From Argentina anserina (taxonomy: Eukaryota; Streptophyta; Magnoliopsida; Rosales; Rosaceae), in the NCBI RefSeq assembly GCF_933775445.1, contig NC_065877.1:15562001-15626000 (forward strand): a stretch of DNA of 64,000 nt, written 5' to 3'. This document shows positions 38,201 to 50,100 of the stretch, in pieces. Position 1 is the stretch's first letter. Every line of letters starts with the position of its first letter. Made by a program: the position numbers and the translations under genes. The notes beneath the pieces were generated by a model that did no database searches, was not told where the DNA came from, and saw nothing but the letters and a program-made list of their open reading frames with translations.

Positions 38201-40658
38201 ATTCTTATTCTTATAAACTGATTTAGGGATTAGTAACGGATGATTATATCTAGACATTCAATTTCATGCATAGGAATCTCAGAATAGTTGTGATTATTAT
38301 GGCATCATGTTAATTAACTATAGTATCAGCACTTCAGCAGTATGATAGATGACCTTCTATACTTCAACTCTTGGTTTTTTAATTTTTAACTATTGTTGGT
38401 GGGGGGGGGGGGGATTAGCCTTATCGATTTTGATTATCAACATACCCATAGAGTTTCTAAAGATGGGATGTAATAGGAATTTGTTTGGTCTTTCATAGCA
38501 TCTTTAAATGCTTGGTAGGTCACCTTAGGGTACTATGCACAAAGAGTAAATTTACCATGAGGGATTCTGGTTCTCAAGTGTATAAGTAGAATCAGTTGTA
38601 TCCATTTCCCCATATTACGCAAGATGAGCTTCAGAATTTTCTTTCTTTTTTCTTTTCATAATTTTATTTTATTTTCTTCCAGAATTCCAGTATTGAGGTT
38701 CTTGTGAGAAGTTTTCAGCTGGCATTTTCCTTGCGAAATGCCTCTCTCATTGAAGGTAAGCCGTGCAAATTAGTGAGCATCATTTCTTATATGTTTTTCT
38801 CTCCATTAATAATAAGATACCTTAATTACTTGGTTCCACTGATGATAAGAAAGTGAGAAAAAATATCAATAAATTTCTATTGAAGGAAAGAGTCATTTAA
38901 AAGAAGAAAGTAAACACTGTTTATGTTCAAGCAATTATATTTTTATTCTTATAGAAGTTCGTGCAGCATTCATCATCATGATAATCAAAGAAAATTTAAA
39001 CAAGCTCGATATTGCATGTCAGGATGTTAGTTCAAGCCTCTTTTGACTGTTTCATTTCAGGGCCATTGCCGCCATCCCGTCGCAGATCCCTGTTTACACT
39101 GGCAACATCGATGATTCTTTTTCTATCAAAAGCATACGATTTTGTCTCTCTGGTTGATAGAGTCAAGGCAACACTGACAGATAAACAGGTGTCTAATTTG
39201 GCCAGACATTTACATTGTGTAATTCTTGGGTAGGTCTTATTAGCTGTAAACTTTATCAAGTAGACTCAGTGACTCACTATATGGAAATTCAGGTTGATCC
39301 ATTCCTACATTTGGTTGAAGAGTACAAGTTACAGGCTGTGAACACTGGACCTGACCTTCCCACAAGTATCTATGGATCTCCAGAAGATGATAATTTGGCT
39401 GTAATATATCTATCGCAAATTGTGATTACTGAAGAGCAAAGTAGGGAATCATTTGCTTCTGAAATTGTGAAGAGCTTGGACAAATTGACAGAAGTAAGCC
39501 TCAGGACAATTGAAGTTGGTTGGACCCATACATAGTAAATAAGAATGTTACTTGTGCTATAATATTTATAATGACACTGATCTATATGCAGCCTGAATTG
39601 TCTTCTATAAAGGAGGAGCTTCTCAATGATTTTGCACCTGATGACATTTGTCCACTAGGAGCACAATTGTTCATGGAAGCTCCGAAAAAACTTTATCAGG
39701 TTGATTCCATAATTACCGAATCTGTTAAGGAGGTAATTAGCCTGCATAAATTTCTGTTTTTTTGCTTTTTTTCTTTGTTCTTTTTTCTTTTTCCTTTCTT
39801 CTGTTACTAGGAGCGTATAAGTGACTCACCGCCGCACCTCACTTAAAGGGTGTCAGCAAAGAGTTGTCTAGGTTAATTCATGCTTGTGAATTCTAGTTTA
39901 TAATTTTACTCTATTATTTCAGGATGCTCCATTATTTTCAATGGAAGATGACTCTGTTCCAAGCTCATTTACTTGCCTCCAGAACAATGTAGAATTACCT
40001 GTAGATCATCCAAATCTTTTACATGTAAATCAACTAATGGAATCGGTATGTTAACCACGACATGCTATGTTAATTTTTATTGCTTAGAATTAATACATGC
40101 AATGTTTTGATATTATGCTTTTTTATGCATTCAGGTCCAGGAGACAGCCAATCAAGTGGGACGGGTTTCAGTCTCAACCAATCCTGATGTATCGTTCAAG
40201 GAAATGGCTGGCCATTGTGAGGAACTTTTGCTAGGAAAGCAGCAAAAGATGTCCAAGTTGATGAGTACCCAAAAGAAACAGGACTATTTGATGAGCTTCT
40301 CTTCGAAAATTCATAATGATGACCTGCAAGAGATGAATAACGCTTCTCATATCAACATGGGTTCCCATACGGTAGTCTGGCTATAACTCAAAACTATGCA
40401 TAATTGTGCTATTTAAATCACATCTTAGACGCTATGAATATTTCATATATACTACAAGGTTTCTGAGTGTTTGTGCAAAATTACATGCAGAGCGGTAATC
40501 CTTTTGCTAATCACACTGCCACTACGTACAAACCACGGCCAACCGAAGGCCATGTACCAATGCTATGTGCAACGGAATACCAGCATATTCCCCACTCTTC
40601 CTTCAGACTACCAGCCTCAAATCCATATGATAACTTCTTAAAAGCTGCAGGCTGCTGA
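32271..40658 (+). CDS. EFOP2: EFR3-like protein, plasma-membrane anchor for PI4-kinase alpha (EFOP type)
   Basis: 19 coding exons, all in frame, 1032 residues: 32271-32417, 33073-33147, 33475-33590, 34111-34225, 34343-34471, 34792-34839, 35506-35690, 35790-35986, 36113-36405, 36680-36829, 36916-37338, 37927-38076, 38683-38755, 39061-39188, 39293-39493, 39592-39732, 39923-40045, 40135-40371, 40491-40658. EFR3 proteins hold PI4K-alpha at the plasma membrane with partner subunits. Cysteines 16, 20 and 23 (CGSLCFFC) are the expected palmitoylation cluster, followed by basic residues. The rest is helical-repeat sequence, with a Ser-rich segment near residues 580-625. It resembles Arabidopsis At2g41830 by family and by neighbours. 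Intron 10 uses a GC donor (aag|gcaagt). Exon 18 may read through its donor to a stop at 40386, giving a shorter C-terminus. Exons 9 (last 20 bases) to 19 are repeated at 51707. Confidence 0.9.
34453..34630 (+). repeat. 89-bp tandem duplication covering a splice donor
   Basis: Copy 1 is 34453-34541 and copy 2 is 34542-34630, essentially identical. The unit contains the last 19 bases of exon 5 and the donor atg|gtattc, so a second, equal donor lies 89 bases downstream. Using it would add sequence with a stop after about 14 codons. Confidence 0.92.
38400..38413 (+). repeat. Poly-G run in EFR3 intron 12
   Basis: An uninterrupted run of about 13 G. The matching place in unit B (near 53722) has only ggggggcaggg, so the tract differs between copies. 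Such runs are also prone to sequencing error. Confidence 0.85.
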
Positions 40659-41992
40659 TTCTGTAGAGGTATGCAAGGAAACTAGCTATCAGTAGTCCAG
40701 GTTGCTCAACAGGGTCACCATCGCTGAGCAAGTCATTTTTTTTTTTGTGCATGTGTTGGGGGTTAATTATTCTATAGGCTTTGAAAAGAATGTTGTTAAC
40801 TTGTTATCGAAGATCAGCGAAAATTGTAACCTTTCCATTTCCAATTCTTTCATTCTTTTCCTTTTCCAATACTTGTACACAGTCATGGGGAAGTGGCCTT
40901 ATTAGATTGCTTCTTCCCTTATGATCTCATTTTTCTGCAGCCTTCTACCTTCTCTCTTACTGATTCAAATGTTTTGATGTACAAAAGTTAACATATATAA
41001 CAGTTACTGCAAAGCCGCAAGTACATTTTGAAACTTATTATTTGATATTCACTTTAGTCTTTTTTTTAATTATTATTATTTTTTTAGTTCTGAACTTTTG
41101 TGGTTTACATCTGTAAATTTCTTACAATTTCTCGTCTTCTGAGAAGAGATTTTGGCTGGAATATTCAACTCTATATATCCAACCCTTTTATATTTTGACA
41201 CTACCATCAGGAACACAACTGGGGTAATTCGAAACAGTGAGTTTTGATGGAAACTATCCGTCCTACTTACCTCAAGGACTTGATGAAACAATTGAATTTC
41301 AGGGCCGCATGTACTTCCACAAGTAAAAATTATAATAACTTGCAGAGCTTCTTAGACTCTTAGGTGGATATAGTGATTATTTTGGATGAAATTTTTAGCT
41401 TCTTATGTTCAGGTGTAGTCGTCTTACTCGTCTAGACTACCAATCATTTTCAATTGTAGTCATGCACTACTTGAAAAACGAATATAATGGCTGATCTTCA
41501 GATCCTATATATCGAATTTGCCTATGGTTATGATGTTTCCATCAGTGAAATATATCTTCTATTACTTTCAAGTGAAAAAACTTAACTTGTGCATATGAAT
41601 ATATCATATATCATACGTGAACCTTTCAGTTGTCATTTATTTTTTCTACCACAAGTAATTCTCTCAATTTCTTTCTTTAGAGTAACCAATCAAAATTAGG
41701 TGCCTCACATATGTTACACAAATTGAAAACATTGATCGGGGAACATAGAACCTAAACCCGAGTTGTTTATTTTAGACGCAAAAGAAAGTATATCGAAATT
41801 GAATTTTCAGAAGACAGAAGAAGGAAATTACAGAAAGGCGCCACGTTTTAATTGTTTGGACACCTTTCAAAATACCAGGAAGCTTATCTCTACATCATCT
41901 GTTTGCCCAGGAGAAGAAGAATCAAGAACTCAAGGGAGCTCCATTGGTAAGCTACCTTGCATTTTTGTATCTACTTGTTCAGATCATTTTAG
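40659..41992 (+). other. EFR3 3' flank and 5' leader of the 80-residue gene
   Basis: About 40659-41000 is the EFR3 3' UTR region. 41750-41946 is a likely 5' UTR exon of the next gene, ending in the donor ttg|gtaagc. The reading frame beginning 41763 ends just after that donor and is out of frame with the ATG at 41993, so it is leader sequence or a uORF. Unit B lacks about 460 bases of 41250-41708 and about 80 bases of 40940-41015. Confidence 0.6.
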
Positions 41993-42659
41993 ATGGGTCG
42001 TGCAATGTATGTTGTCTCTGCTGTGTTGTGGTCATTTGTAGTGGCATGGGCAGGTGACCATCTCGTTGCTGACAAGAAGATATTTGGAGGCAAGTTAATT
42101 AGTTTTCAATTTGAAGCTTTCAAGTTTCAGTTTTGCAAAAAGTCATGCTTCTCTGGATAATCTATTACATATCAATGTATGGCATACTCCGAGTTTTTAT
42201 ATAGTATGATCATGATAAACTGTAGAATGATTTAGTTAGTGTCTTATAAGTTAGAATTTAGTGTGTTTCATGATTATGGGACGGTGTTTTATTTATTTGA
42301 ATCTAAAGACACTATTAATTCTAACAAGGTAGAACTGACACATGTATCTATTCAGTGAAAATAAGGAGATGACATGCATTATTACTGCACGATAGATTTT
42401 TTTTTTTTAGAAAAGATTGCTGCAGAATAGATAGATAGATAGATAGATAGATGTGTAGTTGCTGCAATAGTATTCTTATTCCTTAACCTTACGTGCTTCG
42501 GTCGTGGACTTAGGAACTACTCCATCGAACGTTGCAAACAAAGAATGGTGGGAAGCCAATGACAAGAAGTTCCAGGCATGGCCTCGCACCGCCGGTCCAC
42601 CTGTGGTCATGAATCCCATCAGTCGTCAGAATTTCATTGTCAAGTCACGCGCTGATTAA
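41993..42659 (+). CDS. Small conserved plant protein with one N-terminal membrane helix, copy A
   Basis: Two coding exons, 41993-42089 and 42514-42659, 80 residues. Residues 5-20 (MYVVSAVLWSFVVAWA) form a hydrophobic segment. The hydrophilic part contains NKEWWEANDKKFQAWPRTAG and ends PVVMNPISRQNFIVKSRAD. I recognise the tail as plant-conserved but cannot name a function; a small organelle-membrane protein is possible. The intron starts with GC (ggag|gcaagt) and ends in ttag. No GT donor nearby keeps the frame, so a GC-AG intron is required. Stop is TAA. The gene converges with the receptor kinase gene on the opposite strand. A second copy lies at 56773 with three residue changes. Confidence 0.8.
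42427..42452 (+). repeat. (ATAG)n microsatellite in the intron of the 80-residue gene
   Basis: About six ATAG units. The copy in unit B (about 57205-57219) has roughly three, so the repeat changed length after the duplication. Confidence 0.9.
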
Positions 42660-43577
42660 TAAAATCTTCAACATGGTCACTTACTCTATCTCTGATGTAA
42701 TGTAGTGTAATGTAATGACACTCCTATTTTGTAGGGTTTGGTTGCTGTGAATTTTGAACCATTTGAATCTTAATAAATGTCACTTGAACAAATCCTGAAT
42801 TACCTTTATAATTAGTCACCAGATAATGCAGATGACACACATGATTTTATCTTAGGCTTTGCTATTTGTAGCATTACTCGTCAAGTAAATTTAAGTAAGG
42901 TGCCTATCATGAGGACTGAGAAATGGGTGAAAAAACATACTTCCCTATTGAATCCACATATAAGATATTGCCTACCAATTTCGTTGTTCCATTTTAATCC
43001 AGAGACCTAAATCTACATTGTTTCCGGAGTCAGCTTGATTTTTTTTTTTGATAATGATCCGGAGTCACAGCTTCCTCTATGGCATGAATCTGTAGTCTAT
43101 GAACAAAATCATACTAAATCCAATTAATTGCGATCTTCTACCTCAAACAGAACCTTGCAATTCCAATTTTTCACATGAGGTTTTCTCTAACAGAAACATC
43201 AGTCCCCTCTGCATCACATTACCTGAATGATTTGAACTACGGCTATGCTAGTTCTTTTCTCAAACCTCTAAAATTCATCTAAACACTGCAAATCGATACT
43301 GGCATTGAGATTTCAGAACCAGGAATTACAATGGTACAAAAGGGTAATATACAACAGCAGAAACTTAGTGTAGTCGTTTCCTATGGGAGGAAGGACTCTC
43401 GGTGCATCACCATCCAAAAATGATTACAACTGCTGCTTCGATTGAAACAAGTCCGTGGAGGATCTGAAGGACCCAGTCTTAATAAACTTTGAAGATAACT
43501 ATTTTCACTGCAGCTGGAACGTTGCATGAACATAAGAACCTTGATCTGGTTGGTTCATGATTACCAATCTGTCCGAT
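42660..43577. other. Convergent intergenic region between the 80-residue gene (+) and the receptor kinase gene (-), unit A
   Basis: It contains the two 3' UTRs. An aataaa-type signal for the plus gene is visible near 42657-42663 (ttaataaaat) and again near 42771. No other gene is seen. Confidence 0.55.
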
Positions 43578-46365
43578 TCACTTTATTTCTTGAAGCATTT
43601 CCACAATCTTCTTCATTTTTGGCCGTTTGGCCGGGATGCTGTCAGTGCAGAGTAATGCAATCTTCAATGCTGCAAGCATTTCTTTCCTCCAACCAAAGGA
43701 AACAGTACTGAGCGTTGCGTCAAGAATCTGCTCTGGGGTTTCCCCTCTCATGGGAGCATTATGCACCCACTTCACCAAATCTACTCCCTCATCAAAGGCC
43801 TCATCTACTGGCAATTTGGTAGTGAGGATCTCCAGCAAAATAACGCCATAGCTATAAACATTGCCAGGAGCTGTAACTTGCATTGTATATGCATATTCTG
43901 ATAGCAGACAAGCAAAACAGAATACTTAAATAGTTAAATGTGAGGGCAAGTTACAAAAAGACTAATAGTTTAATAAAGCTAGTAAGCTACTAACAAAAAT
44001 GAATAAATTGTAATGTACCTGGAGGAATATAACCAAAGGAGCCAGCAACCGCACTAATACTGGCTGTGCCTCTGGACGGATCCAACAGCTTTGAAATTTC
44101 AATCTCTCCAACCAGAGGCTTAGAGTTAGCATCCAAAAGAACATTGCCAGAAGAAATATCAAGGTGGATAATGGCCACATTATGAAGAAAAGCCAACCCT
44201 TCTGCTACTCCAATGGCAATAGATAGTCTTGTTGGCCAGTCAGGTTGATATTCAGGTTTCTTGGAAGACTCATGAAGAAGCTGGCACAATGTCCCATAGG
44301 GCAAGTAATGATGTAGCAAAAGAGCTACATCTTCATAAATAACAAACCCAATAGGGCGCACAAGGTTATCATGGCAGAGCTTACTCAGCCTTTCAAGCTC
44401 TCTAATCATCTTGTTCTGGTGATGAACTATTGTCCTGTCCATGGACTTTAGTCGCTTCACTGATACTATCAATCCAGATGGCATTACAGCCTTGTAAACA
44501 GTGCTAAAAGTCCCAGTACTGACCTTGTTTGAATCCTTCATTGTTGCTTTAACAGCACAGTCGAGATCAATTGCTTGTCTGAGATTCTCAACAAAAACAT
44601 TCCCTGCTACTATCACTGGTAGGTTGTTGGCGCCTTCATCTTCAGTCTCAGCAGCTTTCTCTTCCTTCTCTTGTCTCTCTCTCATCATAAACAGCAGAAC
44701 AACTACAGTTACTGAGACAAAAATGGTCAAACCAGAGCCAATAACTGCGAGTATGATCCTGTAAGATACCCTGTGATGGTAGTTGTCATGGTCACCACTG
44801 TATCCACATGAGGAGCTCAGTGGTTCACCACATAGCCCTTTATTTCCCAGAAAACTTGAATTTGGACTTTTCTGGAATGGTACAAATGTAGGTACTGGAC
44901 CAGTGAACAGATTGTTTGAGAAATTAACCTCAATCAAGCTCATCATTCCCTTGAATGCAGGTGGAATTATATCGGAAAGCTGATTATTAGAGACATCAAG
45001 AGAAACTAGCTTATCAAGTTTACCAAACTCAGGGGGAAGAGGCCCGCGGAGATGATTGAAGCTCAAATTTAAAGCTATTTGCAAGTTTTTGATACGACCA
45101 ATTTCAGGAGGGACATTACCGGTCAAATAGTTTCTTCCCATTTGCAGCTCAAGCAATTTAACACAGTTCCCAATCTCATGAGGTATCTCCCCCCTTATCG
45201 AATTCTGGCTCAGTAGCAAGTATTGCAATCTTGACATGTTACAGATATCATTTGGTAAGGTACCATTGATTCTGTTGTTGCTGAGATCCAGCTTGTTAAG
45301 ATTCTTGCACCCGAGAATTGATTTGGGAATTTCTCCAAACAGACTGTTACTAGAGAGAATTAGCTCCTGCAGATTCATCAGCTGTCCAAGCTCTGGAGGT
45401 ATCCTACCAGTAAATCCATTTGAGGCTAAATTCAGGAGGGTAAGATTTGAGCAATTGGAAAATTCTGGAACAATGACACCAGAAAGATTGTTGTTGTCAG
45501 CTTCAAAGTACGTTAGGCCACTAATATTCCCAATAGTGTGAGGAATGCTACCTATAAGATCATTGTTCCCAATTCGGATACTAGAAAGGCTACTGCAGCT
45601 TCCTATTTCTGTTGGAATTTCTCCACTCAATCTGTTTTGGGTCAGAACTAAAAATTCCAGCTTCCCTGAAGCAAATATGCTCGTCGGAATTGGGCCTTCT
45701 AGCCAGTTGGAATGTAGATTCAACGATTCAAGGTCAGAAACTGAGCCTAGATTATCTGGAATTTTGCCCCCCAATTGATTCTCATAGGCAGTAAAAACTC
45801 TCAAATTGGTCAAATTGCCCACCCAAAGTGGGATAGAACCATTCAGATTATTACTAGATATTTGAAAATCCTCTAACTGACGTAGGAACTTAATACCATC
45901 TGGTATTTGGCCTACAAGCAAATTATTGGACAAGTTCAAAGATCTAAGGTTTCTGAGGTTACCCAACTCTAGTGGAATCAAACCTTCAAACTTATTCAAA
46001 GACATATCAAGAAACTCAAGCAGAGACAAATCCCCAAAAGCAGCAGGAATGGAACCATGGAAACCATTAAAAGAGAGGTCAAGCCTCTTCAAAGCTTTGA
46101 GCCCAGAAATGATAGTCACATTACCTCGAAGGTCATGATGAGAAAGATCAAGCCTTTCAACCATTGAATGGTTCAAACCGCAGCTAATGCCAGGCCAAGA
46201 ACAGTAGTCTGAGTTGTTCACACCTCCCCACCCAGGCAGTCCTCCAAGCTCTTCACTGATGGCTAACAATGTGGTCTGATCATGAAGCTGAGCACCCGCA
46301 AGCTGAGTCTGAGACTTAAATAAGAACCCAACTAGAAAAGGCAGCAGCCACCACAGCAATGCCAT
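43578..46365 (-). CDS. PXC3: LRR receptor-like kinase of the PXC3 type, probable pseudokinase, copy A
   Basis: Two coding exons on the minus strand, 46365-44019 and 43897-43578 (attcctccag|gtacat ... atcag|aatatg), 888 residues, close to the Arabidopsis PXC3 (At2g41820) length I recall. There is a signal peptide at about 1-25 and an LRR N-cap with WPGISC. About 17-19 LRRs run from about 70 to 490, then a membrane helix at about 537-560 and a kinase domain at about 614-884. Kinase features: loop STGTFSTV, Lys637 in VSVKR present. The HRD motif reads HLD (734-736, so non-RD) and the DFG position reads EIE (754-756). Loss of the metal-binding Asp suggests a weak or inactive kinase. The family is linked to vascular development alongside PXY/TDR; ligand unknown. 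The 5' leader region contains a CTACT/CTCT-rich tract. Confidence 0.93.
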
Positions 46366-47130
46366 TGTTGGTTGTCTTCTTTTGCAGGTGTGGAAAAGAA
46401 CTTAGCTTTCTTCCCCAAACTGAGAAAAGGGCATAAACCCTTCAAACCAAGACCAAGTCTTTACTTGTTATAGTACCTAACAACAAAACCCAATGTCAGT
46501 TTTCCATTTTCTTGATCAGAAAATCAAACCCAATAAAAAGTTAAAAACCATGAAAGCCACCCACCATCAAAATGCTATAAAAGATTAAAAACCCCAACAC
46601 AAGAATTCACTTCTCAGTTCTCCAAACTCTTTAACATTTCCAGATTCCTAAAAAGCAGGGCATTGCATCAGAGAAAACCAATCCCTTGATTTTCGAGGGG
46701 AACAACATAAAACAAGTAGAGCAACCAAAGCTTGAGGATTGGAAGTGAGAGTGAAGACGCAGATGAAAAGAACCAAAAGCAAGAAGAAGCAAACAAAACA
46801 TCTAAAAGCAGGATTGCATTATGGAACATGGGTTGTGTTGTACATGGAAAATGCCCATATCATGGAAACAAAGGAAAAGAAAAGGCCAAAAGAAGAAACA
46901 GGAAAGAGACCAGAGAGCAGGGAAGGCTTGTGTGAGTGACCGGAAGAAGAGTAAAGTGACGAGAGAAGCAGTAGTAGAGAGTAGAGAGTAGAGAGTAGTA
47001 GTAGTAGTGCTGCAATGGTTGGGTTGGTTTCACGGACCAGGTGTTCCTCTCTGTCTTAGTGGGTCTTAACTGAAAGGGGTAGGCGAGTAGAGAGAGGAGA
47101 TGGAAATTCTTTTGTCAAGTATGCTTCTTT
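46366..47130 (-). promoter_or_regulatory. 5' leader and promoter region of the receptor kinase gene, unit A
   Basis: On the minus strand this is rich in pyrimidine repeats. The block 46969-47008 is a (TAG)/(AGAG) compound repeat that is shorter in unit B (about 61744-61776). The plus-strand frames at 46732-46939 are chance readings of this purine-rich strand. Confidence 0.5.
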
Positions 47131-50100
47131 CACGAGAAATGGGCAGTGATGAGTGAATGAACTAAACCTGATGCTGACCCATCCCTGCGTTATCAGACAG
47201 AAGCATCAAGCATACGGCATACCATGTCATATGTAATATATAAAATACACATGAAAGAATATTTGTGGCTTAAATTTAGGGTTTGAATCAATTGAATGTA
47301 TACAAAGAAGGAAACACACCCCTTTTATTTGGCTTAAAAAGTTAAATTCATACTTGTGAGAATATTTGTTTGGTTTTTATAAGAAATGTGAAATATTATA
47401 TTACCTCATAAAATATATAACAACAATCATATGATAGTATTCAAACCCTACGCTCTTTCTCAGCCCCCACGTGCGTCTACCCTACGTTTTTTTCCTTCTC
47501 CGTCCGGTGACACATCCTAACGACGTCATCGTCGGACGGGACCTCTTTGCCAAAGTCCTCTTGGCTACTATTCTTCTCTGACTTGAGATCTGAAACCTGT
47601 TTCAATGATCGGGAAGGGCGATTGTGCGTCTAGGCAGGAGTTCTCTTGGCTTTGGGGCTGGCGGAAGCAGTGGTGGAGGATTGACACGATGGGTCGATCC
47701 ACTTAGTTCATAAGTGCAGTGGATATGGGCGATGGGATGATGGTAGGTGATAAGATCAGATGACAGGCATGGTTTGTTTTTAGGCAAAGGGGATTAACAT
47801 GCTTTGGCTGGATTGGTTGATTGTTGGCAATCTCCAGTGATCTCCCTGACCTGCTCTCAGGTGTATGGCGGTCATCAACTGGGTAGAAGGGTTCTCTTTC
47901 CCTCTTAGACATATTTCTTTGGGCTTGAGTTTAGGAACTAAGCCCATTATGGGCAATTATGTTTTCATGTTCTTGTTATTTCTTTCAGTAGTTTGTACTA
48001 TGTGGTAATTTTTGTTAATATGTCGAGCTTGTCTCGATGGGATGTCAGGTTTATCCTGATTGTATTTTTAGTGTTAATCATGGAGTTTCATTGTGCATGG
48101 TGCTTCGTTGTTTAGATAGGTAGATGTGATATGTGTCTTTTTGACTTTTCCATGAATCATTGGCTATCCTGAAAGGTGGTAGCAGGTGGACGTGTAGAGA
48201 CGATTCCTTGACTTTTGTTTGTGATCTAAATGAAAGATTTTATCATCTTCAAAAAAAATTCATGTGATAGTGATCTTTCATATATAGATACCACAATTTG
48301 ACTCGTATATATCTTGCTCTCTTTTGAGAGTATGTGCTAGTATACTGCTTCATTTGCTTAATATCTGTCAAATTGAAAATCTTAAAAAATTGAATCATGT
48401 CAGTAAGTAAGACTAATTTTGTTGGAAAGAGTTTAAATTAATAAGTTATAGGACGTAAGTGTGATTATATTGTATCAATCTGATTGTGTTCGATTAATAA
48501 CGTCTTGATGAACTCAAATTAATAGAATCACTAATCTCTTAATGTGCAAGTGGCATACATTATTATCATTATCAAATGATGAATTATTTGAGACGGTTAC
48601 ATTGCTACAGTGCGACTACTCATTGGTTTTATTTCATAACAATTTAACAAATGTGGTTCTAGACTTCTAGTCTTCTAGACACGAAGAGTTCTGGAATGAT
48701 CCATGATCACCGAGGACCAACCCGTCATGGACAAATGGCGACATGGCATCCTTAAGTAAATTTTTTTTATACTGTGGGGTTTGTTTGATTTTTTTATACT
48801 GGACAATTATATATTTTTTTGCATTTTCAAACATCTCGTTTTCACGTATCACCTGTGGCTTAGAGTAAAACCTCCCTCATCTTGATATGCCATTTGCAGT
48901 TCACGATTTAAAGACATAGAGATAAAAACCTTAGCAATAATCATCTATTATTGTTTTAATTTCTTAACTATAATTTTATATTCAGTAAAAAAATTATTGC
49001 AAATCATAATTTCCACTGCCACAGTACCACAAACTGATATTATTGTAATGTTTACTTGCAGATTTGTATTTTCATAAATTTAAGTTTATTAGGTAAAGTA
49101 TCTGAAAAGTTTAAAACATGTAGGTCCGACTGTACGAATTTGGGAGCATAACTCGAGTAGGCATCCGCTTTCAAGGAGCCCCCCATTCAATTTTAGATTT
49201 AGTTTGAGAAAGACAGCAACCAAGCCAACCTTTCTTATTGCCACGCCCCATTTCTTCATTTTCTTTATTTCAAGGAGCCGAAATTTGCACTCCAATTTTT
49301 GCATTCTACATTCTTTTGTCCTCATTTTGACCAAATTACCCCTCATTTTACATCAACTCCCTCTCATCCACGAGAAACAAAAACGACCCAACGCCCACCA
49401 GACATGAAGATTTCTCTCTCATTCTTCCAACAATCCACCACCTATCGCTCTATGTCCGCTCTCTTAGCCTTGCGTAAACAAAGCAGTATCAGGCTCTCCA
49501 GGCGATTCACGGTGCCCGAGCTCCGAAACATTTCTGGTTCTCATGAGTAGGACTGGTTGATTGCTCGCGGATCATGGAATAGCTTTTCTGGGTTAGTGAA
49601 TGAGTGCTATGGATGATCTACGAGTCTCATTCGTGGCTTTAGTAAAGATTTCTCAAGGTCTTGATGGTTGTGGCAATACATGTCATTCAATTCTGGTGCT
49701 TACTTTACTTAATTTATTCTATGTCATTCCTTTCGATTCCTTTTGTGAACTTGGGCTATGATAAATTGAAAAGTATTCACATATGTTCACTTCAATCTAG
49801 CCTTATAAAAGCAAATAATTGTCTACAATTTCAGAGGAACCATTTTTCTGGGTGAAGAAATCAAAGGCCATGAATTAAAGAGAGAAGAGAGATGAAGAAC
49901 GTCGAAAAGGCTATGATATCAGTTCTAAAGGCTATGGTGAACTTCTTCCCTTAGATTTTAAAGTGATCGATATATTCATAGTTCCTCTTCTCTCAGATTT
50001 ACAATCAGCTGTGTGTAGCAATGAGTTTCCGGCGAACTTCTTCTTTCAAAGAAAATAGTCTGGCATTTGAAGACCAGCCAGGAAGAGAGGGCATAGAATT

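Noticed and set aside
41763..42041. 92-residue frame as an alternative start for the 80-residue gene
   Set aside because: It crosses a good donor at 41947, runs through the intron, and is out of frame with the conserved coding sequence after splicing.
45236..45778. Plus-strand frames opposite the LRR region (also 60010-60510)
   Set aside because: Mirror readings of repetitive LRR codons; both duplicates show them because the gene is duplicated.
47600..48260. LINE-like 3' end with poly(A) tail
   Set aside because: Tail-like ending only; no reverse transcriptase fragment and no target duplication, so not called as an element.
49204..49550. Short plus-strand frames in the unit A tail
   Set aside because: No recognised domain, no exon signals, and the unit B counterpart lies outside the window, so conservation cannot be judged.
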